From positions 1 through 6,801 of the forward strand of contig PGXI01000029.1 of assembly GCA_002839125.1 (NCBI GenBank): a DNA stretch of 6,801 bases. The letters run 5' to 3'. Shown one piece after another: positions 1 to 5,874 of the stretch. Every line of letters starts with the position of its first letter. Positions within the stretch are counted from its first letter, which is position 1. A model generated the notes under the pieces. That model searched no databases, was not told the origin of the DNA, and was given only the letters and a program-made list of their open reading frames with translations. This DNA comes from Tenericutes bacterium HGW-Tenericutes-5. GTDB taxonomy: Bacteria > Bacillota_I > Bacilli_A > Izemoplasmatales > Hujiaoplasmataceae. The position numbers were made by a program, and so were the translations under genes.

Positions 1-373
1 CTTCATTTTCAGTAAACAAACCAATTAAAAATGGGCCAAAAACACTGAAGACAAATACGCTCAAAATAACCAGCATCAAAGCTACTATCAATTTGAACCT
101 AAAAGTCTCTTTTAACTTCTCAACTTCACCGCTACCAAAATACTGAGCAGTAAATATTCCCGCTCCCCCTAGAGCCCCGAAAGTAATAAGAATAATCACA
201 AAATACAGTTGATTAACAACCGAAACTGAATTGATTGATAATTCTCCCAAACTACCAACCATCAAGTTGTCTATCAACTGTAAAGAAGAGGTCAAAAGCT
301 GCTGAAGAACAATCGGCAGCGAAACCTGAAATAATCTTTTATAAAATACTCTACTACCAATTAAACTACGCAT
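1..373 (-). CDS. MATE-family multidrug/Na+ antiporter, N-terminal part (truncated by window edge)
   Basis: The first 124 residues of a multi-helix transporter are visible. The N-terminus MRSLIGSRVFYKRLFQVSLP leads into a hydrophobic helix with the MATE-like run SSLQLIDNLMVGSLGE (residues 29-44). A second helix follows at about 51-72, with FGALGGAGIFTAQYFGSG at 65-82, and a third begins near 94. MATE proteins normally have about 450 residues and 12 helices and export cationic drugs or metabolites in exchange for Na+ or H+, so roughly a quarter is present. The ATG at 373 is preceded by AGAGG at 379-383 with a 5-base spacer. It follows the 240-residue membrane-protein gene by only 8 bases, so the two are probably co-transcribed. 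The family call comes from sequence pattern; the substrate cannot be told. Confidence 0.85.
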   Translation of the reverse strand, partial: MRSLIGSRVFYKRLFQVSLPIVLQQLLTSSLQLIDNLMVGSLGELSINSVSVVNQLYFVIILITFGALGGAGIFTAQYFGSGEVEKLKETFRFKLIVALMLVILSVFVFSVFGPFLIGLFTENE

Positions 374-378
374 AAAAG

Positions 379-384
379 CCTCTA
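379..384 (-). promoter_or_regulatory. Ribosome binding site overlapping the upstream stop codon
   Basis: On the minus strand TAGAGG combines the TAG stop of the upstream gene (384-382) with the AGAGG Shine-Dalgarno of the MATE gene, whose ATG lies 5 bases further on. Ribosomes terminating on the first gene would sit on the second gene's binding site, an arrangement that usually couples translation of the two. Confidence 0.6.
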
Positions 385-1104
385 TTTTTTCTTACTATTG
401 AATACCTTTCTAACATTTAGACATCCATAAGTATAAACTTTCGTATTAAAACTATCAGGAATATCAAAATAATATCCCTTACTCTTATCTAATAAAACTA
501 CTATTATCGACGTAAAGAATTTAGCTGTATTCAATTCTTCTTTAACTAAATATTCTTTAGATATTTTCTTTACGATATTTTTCTCATTTTCAGTTATATT
601 ATCAAACTCATAAATTAGCACGGCACTAATATTATTACAGCCATTATTATAAAATCTTCTTAACTTAATAGCTTCTTTATCTAAACTGCTCTCAATATCT
701 TTATCACTTAAAAACTTACTGTAATAACATACTCCTTGAGAAGCAACCTTTTTAAAGTAATAACCATTGCTCAATAATTCATAATTACTTTTTAATAAAG
801 ATTCTTTTAATTCATCTATTGAATTATATTCAACTTCTTTTAGTTCAATTGACTCATATAAGTCTTTCTTATTCTTAAACCCATACTTTTCTGAATCTCT
901 TTTAATTATTCCTTTTAAAAACAAATAACCACCAAGAAAAACCAGAAAGACGATAACTCCATAACTAATCCAATTCTTATCCGGATAAGAGTTGTCCAAG
1001 ATTAAACTCATGAAAAAAGCAATAAAACCTAAAACTAAAAAAACTTTTGAAAAGATGTTTAAAACTAAGATTTCTTTCTTATCCTTAGGTTGGTTTTCAC
1101 TCAT
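382..1104 (-). CDS. Unrecognised 240-residue protein with two N-terminal membrane helices
   Basis: I do not recognise a family. A short charged N-terminus (MSENQPKDKKE) is followed by two hydrophobic segments at about residues 13-36 and 46-65. The remaining 175 residues are hydrophilic, rich in Lys, Glu, Asn and Tyr, and presumably cytoplasmic. The soluble part contains a helical stretch (about 85-108), two cysteines at about 125 and 155, and a hydrophobic strand followed by FDIPDSF near 214-220, which suggests a mixed alpha/beta domain. The ATG at 1104 has a strong binding site (AGGGGTG at 1111-1117, 6-7 bases away). The gene ends 8 bases before the MATE transporter gene, so it may be an accessory or regulatory partner of that exporter; this is inference from position only. 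No clean promoter is visible in 1105-1182: TAAAAT and TATGAT hexamers occur, but without a good -35. Confidence 0.75.
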   Translation of the reverse strand: MSENQPKDKKEILVLNIFSKVFLVLGFIAFFMSLILDNSYPDKNWISYGVIVFLVFLGGYLFLKGIIKRDSEKYGFKNKKDLYESIELKEVEYNSIDELKESLLKSNYELLSNGYYFKKVASQGVCYYSKFLSDKDIESSLDKEAIKLRRFYNNGCNNISAVLIYEFDNITENEKNIVKKISKEYLVKEELNTAKFFTSIIVVLLDKSKGYYFDIPDSFNTKVYTYGCLNVRKVFNSKKK

Positions 1105-1182
1105 TATTAATCACCCCTAATCTAACCTCTATAATTTTATCATATTAAAGAATTTTTAAGAAGAAAAACAATCCAACAAAAT

Positions 1183-1220
1183 AAAAAAAGCACCATAACT
1201 TTTTTCTAAGTTATAGTGCC
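1183..1220 (-). terminator. Intrinsic terminator of the SHOCT-domain membrane protein gene
   Basis: On the minus strand GCACTATAACTT (1219-1208) pairs with AAGTTATGGTGC (1201-1190), a 12-bp stem with one G-T pair and a 6-base loop, followed by seven T (1189-1183). The other strand lacks a U-tract, so it works in the minus direction only. It isolates the gene at 1233-1742 from the unit downstream. Confidence 0.9.
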
Positions 1221-1232
1221 TAAAAATTAAAT

Positions 1233-1742
1233 CTATTCAATCTCTAATAAAAGATTCTTTTTCTTTTCATAATCAGCTTCAGTGATAAGACCGTCTTCAA
1301 CCATTTTAGCTAATACTTTAAGTTGATTTTCCACGAAACTAGCATCCTTAACCAATTGACTTTCCTCTTTAGGAAAATTAGGATTACCATAATCATCCCA
1401 CATACCAAATTCTTCTTTACCTTTTCTCACCAAGTAAACGATACTAAACGCAAATGGTACACCTGCTAATCCCCAAATAATGAATCCCATAAAAGGAATT
1501 ACAAAGAAGAAAATCAATCCTGCTAGAACCAATAAACTGTAATACACTAATCCGGTAATAATCAACCCCTTCTCTGCTCTTTGCAAAGCGGGAATCAATA
1601 AAAGAATACCTAAAACAATTAATAATATTTCAATCACTAATGTCCAAACATCAATTGCATCACTAAAACTGCCAACTAAGCCCAATCCCCCAAAAACTAT
1701 CGAATAAATCGCTACTACTTTTTTTGCTGTTAAACTTCTCAT
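1233..1742 (-). CDS. Four-helix membrane protein with C-terminal SHOCT domain
   Basis: This 169-residue protein has four hydrophobic segments at about residues 8-27, 31-53, 58-79 and 81-103. A charged linker follows, containing GMWDDYGNPNFPKEE. The C-terminus (about 139-168) matches the SHOCT pattern, with LAKMVEDGLITEADYEKKK followed by LL. SHOCT is a short C-terminal helical-hairpin domain found on many small membrane and surface proteins, usually taken to mediate oligomerisation; its exact role is not established. The frame is open to an ATG at 1787, but I start at 1742. A consensus promoter (1775-1803) lies inside the longer version, so its transcript could not carry the 1787 start, and AGGAGA (1753-1758) sits 10 bases before 1742. 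With its own promoter and terminator this is a monocistronic unit. Biological role unknown. Confidence 0.85.
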   Translation of the reverse strand: MRSLTAKKVVAIYSIVFGGLGLVGSFSDAIDVWTLVIEILLIVLGILLLIPALQRAEKGLIITGLVYYSLLVLAGLIFFFVIPFMGFIIWGLAGVPFAFSIVYLVRKGKEEFGMWDDYGNPNFPKEESQLVKDASFVENQLKVLAKMVEDGLITEADYEKKKNLLLEIE

Positions 1743-1774
1743 TAATATCACATCTCCTAAAATTTCATAATCTA

Positions 1775-1803
1775 ATTTTATATTCATTATAAGAAGATGT
1801 CAA
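1775..1803 (-). promoter_or_regulatory. Sigma-A-type promoter for the SHOCT-domain gene
   Basis: The -35 TTGACA (1803-1798) is a perfect match, and the -10 TAAAAT (1780-1775) lies after a 17-base spacer. The start point should fall near 1768, giving a leader of about 26 bases that includes the AGGAGA binding site. A TATAAT also lies inside the spacer, but only 6 bases from the -35. Confidence 0.85.
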
Positions 1804-1831
1804 CCCTATCAGCTAAATCTTTAAAGTTTAC

Positions 1832-1860
1832 TTGATAAGAAAACTAAAATTTGCTAAGAT
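1832..1860 (+). promoter_or_regulatory. Sigma-A-type extended -10 promoter for the YdeI-family gene
   Basis: The -35 TTGATA (1832-1837), a 17-base spacer and the -10 TAAGAT (1855-1860) are preceded by TGC, giving the extended -10 form TGnTANNNT. The start point should be near 1866-1868, leaving a leader of only about 13-15 bases before the ATG at 1881. It is divergent from the SHOCT gene promoter; the two -35 hexamers are about 28 bases apart, so one regulator could affect both. Confidence 0.75.
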
Positions 1861-1880
1861 AATCTTAAGTGAGGCGTAAG

Positions 1881-2435
1881 ATGAATATTATCCATTTTAA
1901 AAATCAGTTTGAATTTATCGAATTTCTAGAAATAAACAATCAATCAGATGAAGGCATTTGGATTAAATTTGATAAAAGAAAATCTAAAGACAAACTAACT
2001 CCTGATCAAGCATTAAAAGCTGCTTTATGTTACGGGTGGATTGATGGTCAAATCAAATCTTTAGATGATGATTTCTATTTAAAATATTTCACTAAAAGAA
2101 GAAATAAAAGCAATTGGAGCGAGAGAAACAAAAAACTTGCAAATGAATTAATCGCGAACAAGCTGATGAAACCATCTGGGTTTAAAGAAATCGAAAAAGC
2201 TAAAAAAGATGGAAGATGGGAAAAGAAAGATTTCGAACTAAAAGAAACTGCAATTGAAGATTTTGCTCAATTAATAAAAACATATTCTTTAGCTTATGAA
2301 AACTTTAAAAAAATGTCTCCATCAGTTCAAAAAACATACGCTACTAGTTATTATTATCTTAAGAATGAATCTTCACGATTATCCCGGCTAGAGAAAATAA
2401 TCAAACGCCTAGAAGAAAACTTAAAACCAATGTAA
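1881..2435 (+). CDS. YdeI/OmpD-associated family protein (YjbR/CyaY-like fold)
   Basis: This 184-residue protein carries the recognisable signatures of the YdeI/OmpD-associated family: GIWIKFDKRKSK (25-36), the core ALCYGWIDGQIKSLDD (48-63), FTKRRNKSNWSERNK (70-84), the KDGRWE block (109-114), and the C-terminal SPSVQKTYATSYYYLK followed by a basic RLEKIIKRLEEN helix. Length is near complete for the family. These cytoplasmic proteins have been linked to bacteriocin and antimicrobial-peptide tolerance in some species, but no biochemical activity is established. I start at ATG 1881 because GAGG (1871-1874) lies 6 bases upstream. A GTG at 1869 extends the frame by four codons but has no binding site and sits almost on the predicted transcription start. 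A terminator follows immediately. Confidence 0.9.
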   Translation: MNIIHFKNQFEFIEFLEINNQSDEGIWIKFDKRKSKDKLTPDQALKAALCYGWIDGQIKSLDDDFYLKYFTKRRNKSNWSERNKKLANELIANKLMKPSGFKEIEKAKKDGRWEKKDFELKETAIEDFAQLIKTYSLAYENFKKMSPSVQKTYATSYYYLKNESSRLSRLEKIIKRLEENLKPM

Positions 2436-2460
2436 AAGCCCTTATATAAGGGCTTTTCGT
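2434..2460. terminator. Bidirectional terminator between convergent genes
   Basis: AAAAGCCCTT (2434-2443) and AAGGGCTTTT (2448-2457) form a perfect 10-bp stem with a 4-base ATAT loop, followed on the plus strand by TTTTCGTTT. The palindrome works on both strands. It begins within the TAA of the plus-strand gene and lies 3 bases beyond the stop of the minus-strand gene, so one hairpin ends both. The T-run is longer in the plus direction. Confidence 0.9.
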
Positions 2461-2922
2461 TTATTCTATAATTTCTACTACAACACATACTTTAAATCTT
2501 TTATCATATCCTACTCTGACGGTTTTATTTGAGTATTTATCGATTGGATTAACCTTGATTATCCCTGAATTAAAAACAGCTAATGTATCAACTTTTTCAA
2601 TTTTAGAATCAATTTCCATCTCGACTTCAAAAGCTACAAGTCCTGAATAAGAAGATATAACCTTATCAAGTTTTACAATCTGAATATACGCAGGTTCAAG
2701 GTTGCTATAGTAGCGATAACGTAGATAATAATAAAGTGTTAATAATCCAAAAAATAAAAATACTACAAGCGAAGTTGAAAAAATAACACTAGCTTCAATT
2801 TTAGCTGCTGTTAAAGCGATGACTAAAAACATAAATAAATTTATTCCAACTATACCTAAAACCATAAAATTGAACTTATAGTATTTTGTTTCTGGTATAC
2901 AATGATATATCATTTCTTCCAT
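2461..2922 (-). CDS. Unrecognised small membrane protein: two helices plus beta-rich C-terminal domain
   Basis: This 153-residue protein has two hydrophobic segments at about 17-38 and 44-66, an aromatic and basic stretch (YYYLRYRYY, about 64-72), then about 75 residues predicted as beta strands (78-88, 95-105, 113-117, 134-138, 144-152). The helix pair plus small beta domain recalls DUF3592- or NfeD-like layouts, but I see no diagnostic motif, so this is only a shape comparison. It lies 15 bases after the stop of the gene at 2938 and is probably co-transcribed with it. The ATG at 2922 has no clear binding site; a second ATG at 2913 has GGAAGAA just before it, so the start may be three codons later. 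Translational coupling to the gene upstream would also explain the weak site. Confidence 0.7.
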   Translation of the reverse strand: MEEMIYHCIPETKYYKFNFMVLGIVGINLFMFLVIALTAAKIEASVIFSTSLVVFLFFGLLTLYYYLRYRYYSNLEPAYIQIVKLDKVISSYSGLVAFEVEMEIDSKIEKVDTLAVFNSGIIKVNPIDKYSNKTVRVGYDKRFKVCVVVEIIE

Positions 2923-2937
2923 AATGTTTAACAGATA

Positions 2938-3369
2938 TTAATTGTAAGGGATATAAAAGTTATACTCATCACCAATAACTTCAGTTAAAACATAAATTTT
3001 GGAAATATCAGCTTTTAGACCGTTTTCTTTTAGAAACTCATCAAAATTTAAATGCTCATGTCCTCTTAAATAATTATGATAATCTTCTTTGTTGCCGACA
3101 AAGTGAACAAACTTATTATTCTTTAAAACAACAGTCTGTAAACCTTTAGAACCTTTTGTCCCAGTTGGAACACTTAGATAAGTAATGTAAGTGACATACT
3201 CGACTTTTCCTTGAATCATTATAAAATCCAAAATGAATCTTCTTCCGTCAGTAATGTCATTTTCCAAAGCAAAAGCTTCAATCATTTCATCGGCTTTTTC
3301 TCTTGTCTCTGCCATTGCAGAAACTAAAGTATCAAAATCCAAAGTAACCAATTTAAATTCTTTTTCCAT
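2938..3369 (-). CDS. Small soluble protein, possible GyrI-like ligand-binding fold; paralog of the gene at 6454
   Basis: This 143-residue protein has no membrane segment or signal peptide. Two strand-helix-strand halves can be seen. The first half has a helix (about 22-37, EKADEMIEAFALEN) then strands to YITYLSVP (61-68). The second has VVLKNNKFVHF (80-90), a helix around DYHNYLRG and FDEFLKENG (96-117), and a final EVIGDEYNFYIPYN. This duplicated pattern ending in an acidic residue and a xxIP strand resembles GyrI-like/effector-binding domains, which bind small hydrophobic or cationic ligands; this is inference without a decisive motif. It clearly resembles the protein starting at 6454 (shared AFxxEN, DxxRxFLxx, YxxVP, SKG, KExxY). 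I start at ATG 3369 because GGGGAG lies 6 bases upstream; the longer frame from 3393 has no site. It has its own promoter, and the two-helix protein gene follows. Confidence 0.8.
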   Translation of the reverse strand: MEKEFKLVTLDFDTLVSAMAETREKADEMIEAFALENDITDGRRFILDFIMIQGKVEYVTYITYLSVPTGTKGSKGLQTVVLKNNKFVHFVGNKEDYHNYLRGHEHLNFDEFLKENGLKADISKIYVLTEVIGDEYNFYIPYN

Positions 3370-3391
3370 GATTTTCTCCCCGCTAATCTTC

Positions 3392-3405
3392 ATAATTTAA
3401 ATTAT
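3392..3405. promoter_or_regulatory. 14-bp perfect palindrome just downstream of a promoter (candidate operator)
   Basis: ATAATTT followed by AAATTAT is perfectly self-complementary. It lies at roughly +3 to +16 of the transcript predicted from the promoter at 3415-3443, a typical repressor-site position. It is made only of A and T in AT-rich DNA, so chance is a real alternative. Confidence 0.35.
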
Positions 3406-3414
3406 CATATATAA

Positions 3415-3443
3415 ATTATAACAATCAATCTAACTTAATTCAA
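3415..3443 (-). promoter_or_regulatory. Sigma-A-type extended -10 promoter for the gene at 2938-3369
   Basis: The -35 TTGAAT (3443-3438), a 17-base spacer and a perfect -10 TATAAT (3420-3415) are preceded by TGT, giving the extended -10 form. The start should be near 3408, leaving a leader of about 40 bases. It lies 28 bases downstream of the CHR gene's stop, so it is an internal or separate promoter for the two genes that follow. Confidence 0.8.
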
Positions 3444-3470
3444 TACCTAGTACTATCACTTTAAATATAA

Positions 3471-4658
3471 TTAAACTAAAAAGCCTAAAAGAGCAATGCC
3501 TATTGCAATCAATGGAGCTGGTATTTTTTTTGACAGCAATAACAAAACACTAACACCAACCACTAAATAGCTTATCCAATCAATTTCAAGCGAATATACC
3601 GATGTGATTGCGGTCATCGCAATCAAGGCCGCTGCTGTAACGCCTACGCCCCTTAAAAACGACTTCATATTTGGAATGTTTCTTGTTTTATGCCATAAAG
3701 GGAAAATAAAAAATACTAGAAGAATACCTGGTAAAAAGATACTAAAAGCTCCAACTAAACCCGCTAAAAGCGAATATCCTGTTCTCGCAAAACTTCTAGC
3801 TGAAACAAACCCTGCAAAACTAAATAAAGGACCTGGTATGGCTTGATCAATTGCATAACCGGATAAAAAATCGTTTAAGCTAATTAAAGTCTGTGATTGA
3901 ACCAAATCTTGAATCATCAATGGAATAACAATTTGTCCGCCACCAATTACTGAATAACCATAACGATAAAAGGAACTATATAACATAATCCAATCATTAC
4001 TGAAGATAATCCTTAAACCTTCATTCAATAAAGCAATTCCAATAACAAAAATTAAAATAAGCCATTTTGGTTTAAAAACAGTTTCTGTTCTTTCTTGAAA
4101 ATTATCTTTCTTATAAAAGAAAACATATCCTAATCCACCGGAAAATAATAGTACCGGAACTACCCACATCGAATACTTAACCAAAAACAAGCTTAAAAGT
4201 AGCATTAATATAAAAAGAATAATATCTATTTTATTCTTAACAACTTTTCTTGATAAAGAAATCGCAGCATATACAATAAAAGCTATCGCTACAGCCGGCA
4301 AATATTCAATAAGTGGTTTCCAGCCATCATTACCATCAATCACTGCGAAGAATACTCCGATTAAACTCATTGTAAGAATTGCTGGAAGAGCCCAGACTAA
4401 AAATGTAAGTACAGCTAATACTGGTCCACCAACATAATATCCAATTGCCGTGATTGTTTGCGTACTTGAAGGACCAGGGACTATAGCGTATAAACCAATC
4501 ATTTCCGTAAGTTCTTCTTCAGTTAGATACTTCTTCTTTTTTACTAAATATGAAGAAAAAACACCATAATGTGCTTCTGGTCCGCCATATGAAGATAATG
4601 AACACATTAAAATGTCAAATAAAAATGTTCGCCATTTTACATTCATATTTCTATTCAT
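3471..4658 (-). CDS. chrA: Chromate transporter family (CHR/ChrA-like) protein, two-domain form
   Basis: This 395-residue integral membrane protein has the length of the long, two-domain CHR proteins (about 400 residues, two homologous halves). The N-terminal half shows the hallmark SSYGGPEAH (22-30), then YLTEEELTEMIGLYAIVPGP (44-63) and STQTITAIGYYVGG (65-78). The C-terminal half repeats the pattern with YSVIGGGQIVIPLM (235-248) and YAIDQAIPGPLFSFAGF (268-284). The rest is a series of hydrophobic helices. Characterised members export chromate from the cytoplasm, usually in relation to sulfate; many homologs have no proven substrate, so the gene symbol is a family label. The ATG at 4658 follows a strong AGGAGG (4664-4669). 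No terminator separates it from the gene starting at 3369, so read-through is likely. Confidence 0.92.
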   Translation of the reverse strand: MNRNMNVKWRTFLFDILMCSLSSYGGPEAHYGVFSSYLVKKKKYLTEEELTEMIGLYAIVPGPSSTQTITAIGYYVGGPVLAVLTFLVWALPAILTMSLIGVFFAVIDGNDGWKPLIEYLPAVAIAFIVYAAISLSRKVVKNKIDIILFILMLLLSLFLVKYSMWVVPVLLFSGGLGYVFFYKKDNFQERTETVFKPKWLILIFVIGIALLNEGLRIIFSNDWIMLYSSFYRYGYSVIGGGQIVIPLMIQDLVQSQTLISLNDFLSGYAIDQAIPGPLFSFAGFVSARSFARTGYSLLAGLVGAFSIFLPGILLVFFIFPLWHKTRNIPNMKSFLRGVGVTAAALIAMTAITSVYSLEIDWISYLVVGVSVLLLLSKKIPAPLIAIGIALLGFLV

Positions 4659-4704
4659 AGGCTCCTCCTCACTCGACTTTTTAATTTATCATTAATTTTA
4701 TTTT

Positions 4705-4730
4705 ATCATAGATTATATTTTGACATAATC
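4705..4730 (-). promoter_or_regulatory. Candidate promoter -10 region with inverted repeat upstream of the CHR gene
   Basis: On the minus strand TATAAT (4717-4712) and TATGAT (4710-4705) are both plausible -10 hexamers, 35-50 bases before the CHR gene's ribosome binding site, but neither has a convincing -35. The first lies within an inverted repeat, GATTAT - 8 bases - ATAATC (4730-4711), that could be a regulator site. Weak evidence because of AT-rich composition. Confidence 0.3.
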
Positions 4731-4744
4731 ATAACGAAACAAAT

Positions 4745-4777
4745 AATAAAAAGAAAACTCTTCAAAAGAAGAGCTTT
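4745..4777 (-). terminator. Intrinsic terminator downstream of the methyltransferase gene
   Basis: On the minus strand AAAGCTCTTC (4777-4768), loop TTTT, and GAAGAGTTTT (4763-4754) form a 10-bp stem with one G-T pair, followed by CTTTTTAT. It lies about 70 bases past the methyltransferase stop and ends that unit before the CHR gene region. Confidence 0.75.
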
Positions 4778-4795
4778 GTTAAAATCCATTTTAAC
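4778..4795. repeat. Short perfect inverted repeat next to the terminator
   Basis: GTTAAAAT-CC-ATTTTAAC is a perfect 8-bp inverted repeat with a 2-base centre, directly beside the terminator hairpin. As RNA it would fold as about 6 bp with a 6-base loop. It has no GC-rich core, so it is at most an accessory 3'-end structure. Confidence 0.35.
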
Positions 4796-4846
4796 TATCA
4801 AAACAAGATTCATTATAAATATTCTTGTATTTCATAAAACTCGCGG

Positions 4847-5719
4847 TTATCTTAGCCTTTTTATACTAGTTACAAACAAGTTATAGGCAACCTCTTTATA
4901 AGATACCTCATAAAATAATCCATCAAGTAATTTTTCTACTTCAAAAGTTGCTGGTGCATAAACAAACTTTCCACCAATTTTTAAAGACTTCAAAATAGAA
5001 AAATAGGCAACAGAAAAATCGTTTATTTTATCATCTTTAAACAATAAATGTTTATTGAAATGATTAGAAAATGCCATATTGGAAATAATCAGTGACCAAC
5101 TATTCTCTTTATATTTATAAGTGAGAAAGTCATCTTTTATAATATATGGTTTACTGCTATCATAGCGATCGATGCCATAAGCTTCTATATTATGTTCATT
5201 TAAATAAGTAACTAGATTGTGTTCTTGACCGCATCCAATATCAAGAATAGGTCCTTTCAAAGTACAAATATTTATATTAAATAAATCAAGTTGAAACTTG
5301 TAAGAGTATTGCTCGTTGACAAATGTTTTAATCTCATTTTTATTTATATTCATTAAAAAAGGATTTGTTTCTAGTAAAAAATCTCTAATCTTTTGATAAT
5401 GTTTTCTCTCAATTTGATCTATTTTAACGCTTTGTTTCTTTATATCCTCAATCAACTTCTCATATATTTCCTCGAGGATTAATGCAGATTGATTAGAAAC
5501 GTTTATGAATTGATTATATTTGTATAAAGATAACAATAAATTAGCTACACAATATTTAACCAATTTTTCTGTCTCTTCTTTATCCAATTTGATAGTTTTA
5601 ATAAACTCAACTAAAGGTTCATCAAATGTTAAATTTACATTCTCTGAAAATATGTTTACAAACAAATTTTTTTCTATTTGATTGTCAATAAGTTTTTTCC
5701 ATTCTTCTTTTTTTTTCAT
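4847..5719 (-). CDS. Class I SAM-dependent methyltransferase with an unrecognised N-terminal domain
   Basis: The C-terminal half of this 290-residue cytoplasmic protein is a Rossmann-like methyltransferase. Motif I is ILDIGCGQEH (158-167), the acidic ribose-binding loop is YGIDRYD (181-187), DDF follows at 196-198, the motif IV region is WSLIISNMAFSNHF (208-221), and the LKIGGKFVYAPA strand (246-257) and final YNLFVTSIKR (279-288) complete the fold. About 150 N-terminal residues are charged and helical and match nothing I know; they probably set substrate specificity. The substrate cannot be inferred. The ATG at 5719 has AGGA 7-8 bases upstream. Two homopolymers flank it: A7 between binding site and start, and A9 covering codons 2-4. 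The gene stands alone. A TTGACA occurs at 5763-5758, but no good -10 accompanies it. Confidence 0.85.
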   Translation of the reverse strand: MKKKEEWKKLIDNQIEKNLFVNIFSENVNLTFDEPLVEFIKTIKLDKEETEKLVKYCVANLLLSLYKYNQFINVSNQSALILEEIYEKLIEDIKKQSVKIDQIERKHYQKIRDFLLETNPFLMNINKNEIKTFVNEQYSYKFQLDLFNINICTLKGPILDIGCGQEHNLVTYLNEHNIEAYGIDRYDSSKPYIIKDDFLTYKYKENSWSLIISNMAFSNHFNKHLLFKDDKINDFSVAYFSILKSLKIGGKFVYAPATFEVEKLLDGLFYEVSYKEVAYNLFVTSIKRLR

Positions 5720-5825
5720 CTTTTTTTCCTATCGTTAGATAAGTTAACGTAGTAATCTGTCAAATACTTATCAAATCCTGTTGGAAGCTACTTAATTTAA
5801 AATTAGCTTGTTACGTATAATTAAA

Positions 5826-5843
5826 ACTATAGAAACTATAGAA
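5826..5843. repeat. Tandem 9-bp direct repeat
   Basis: ACTATAGAA occurs twice in immediate succession (5826-5834, 5835-5843) between the small membrane protein gene and the methyltransferase gene. An AT-only inverted repeat, TTATTAA-GAA-TTAATAA, follows at about 5844-5860. No function is apparent; the latter lacks a U-tract and is not a convincing terminator for the gene at 5875. Confidence 0.5.
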
Positions 5844-5874
5844 TTATTAAGAATTAATAAATTGTTATAAAATA

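Noticed and set aside
1743..1787. N-terminal extension of the SHOCT-domain protein to ATG 1787
   Set aside because: It overlaps a consensus promoter and would be untranscribed; there is no binding site before 1787.
3604..3846. Plus-strand 80-codon open frame opposite the CHR gene
   Set aside because: It starts at a GTG without a binding site and lies wholly antisense to a well-supported gene; its residues are a by-product of the conserved CHR codons.
2461..4658. A toxin-antitoxin, phage-defence or mobile-element module
   Set aside because: No nuclease, transposase, recombinase, antitoxin or terminal repeats are visible; the genes are transport and small-protein types.
5758..5763. Perfect TTGACA as the methyltransferase promoter
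   Set aside because: The best -10 at 16-17 bases (TATCTA/ATCTAA) is poor and would place the start on the ribosome binding site; not supported as a promoter.
5785..5809. Inverted repeat AAGCTA/TAGCTT as a terminator
   Set aside because: Only 6 bp with an interrupted AT interior and no T-run on either side.
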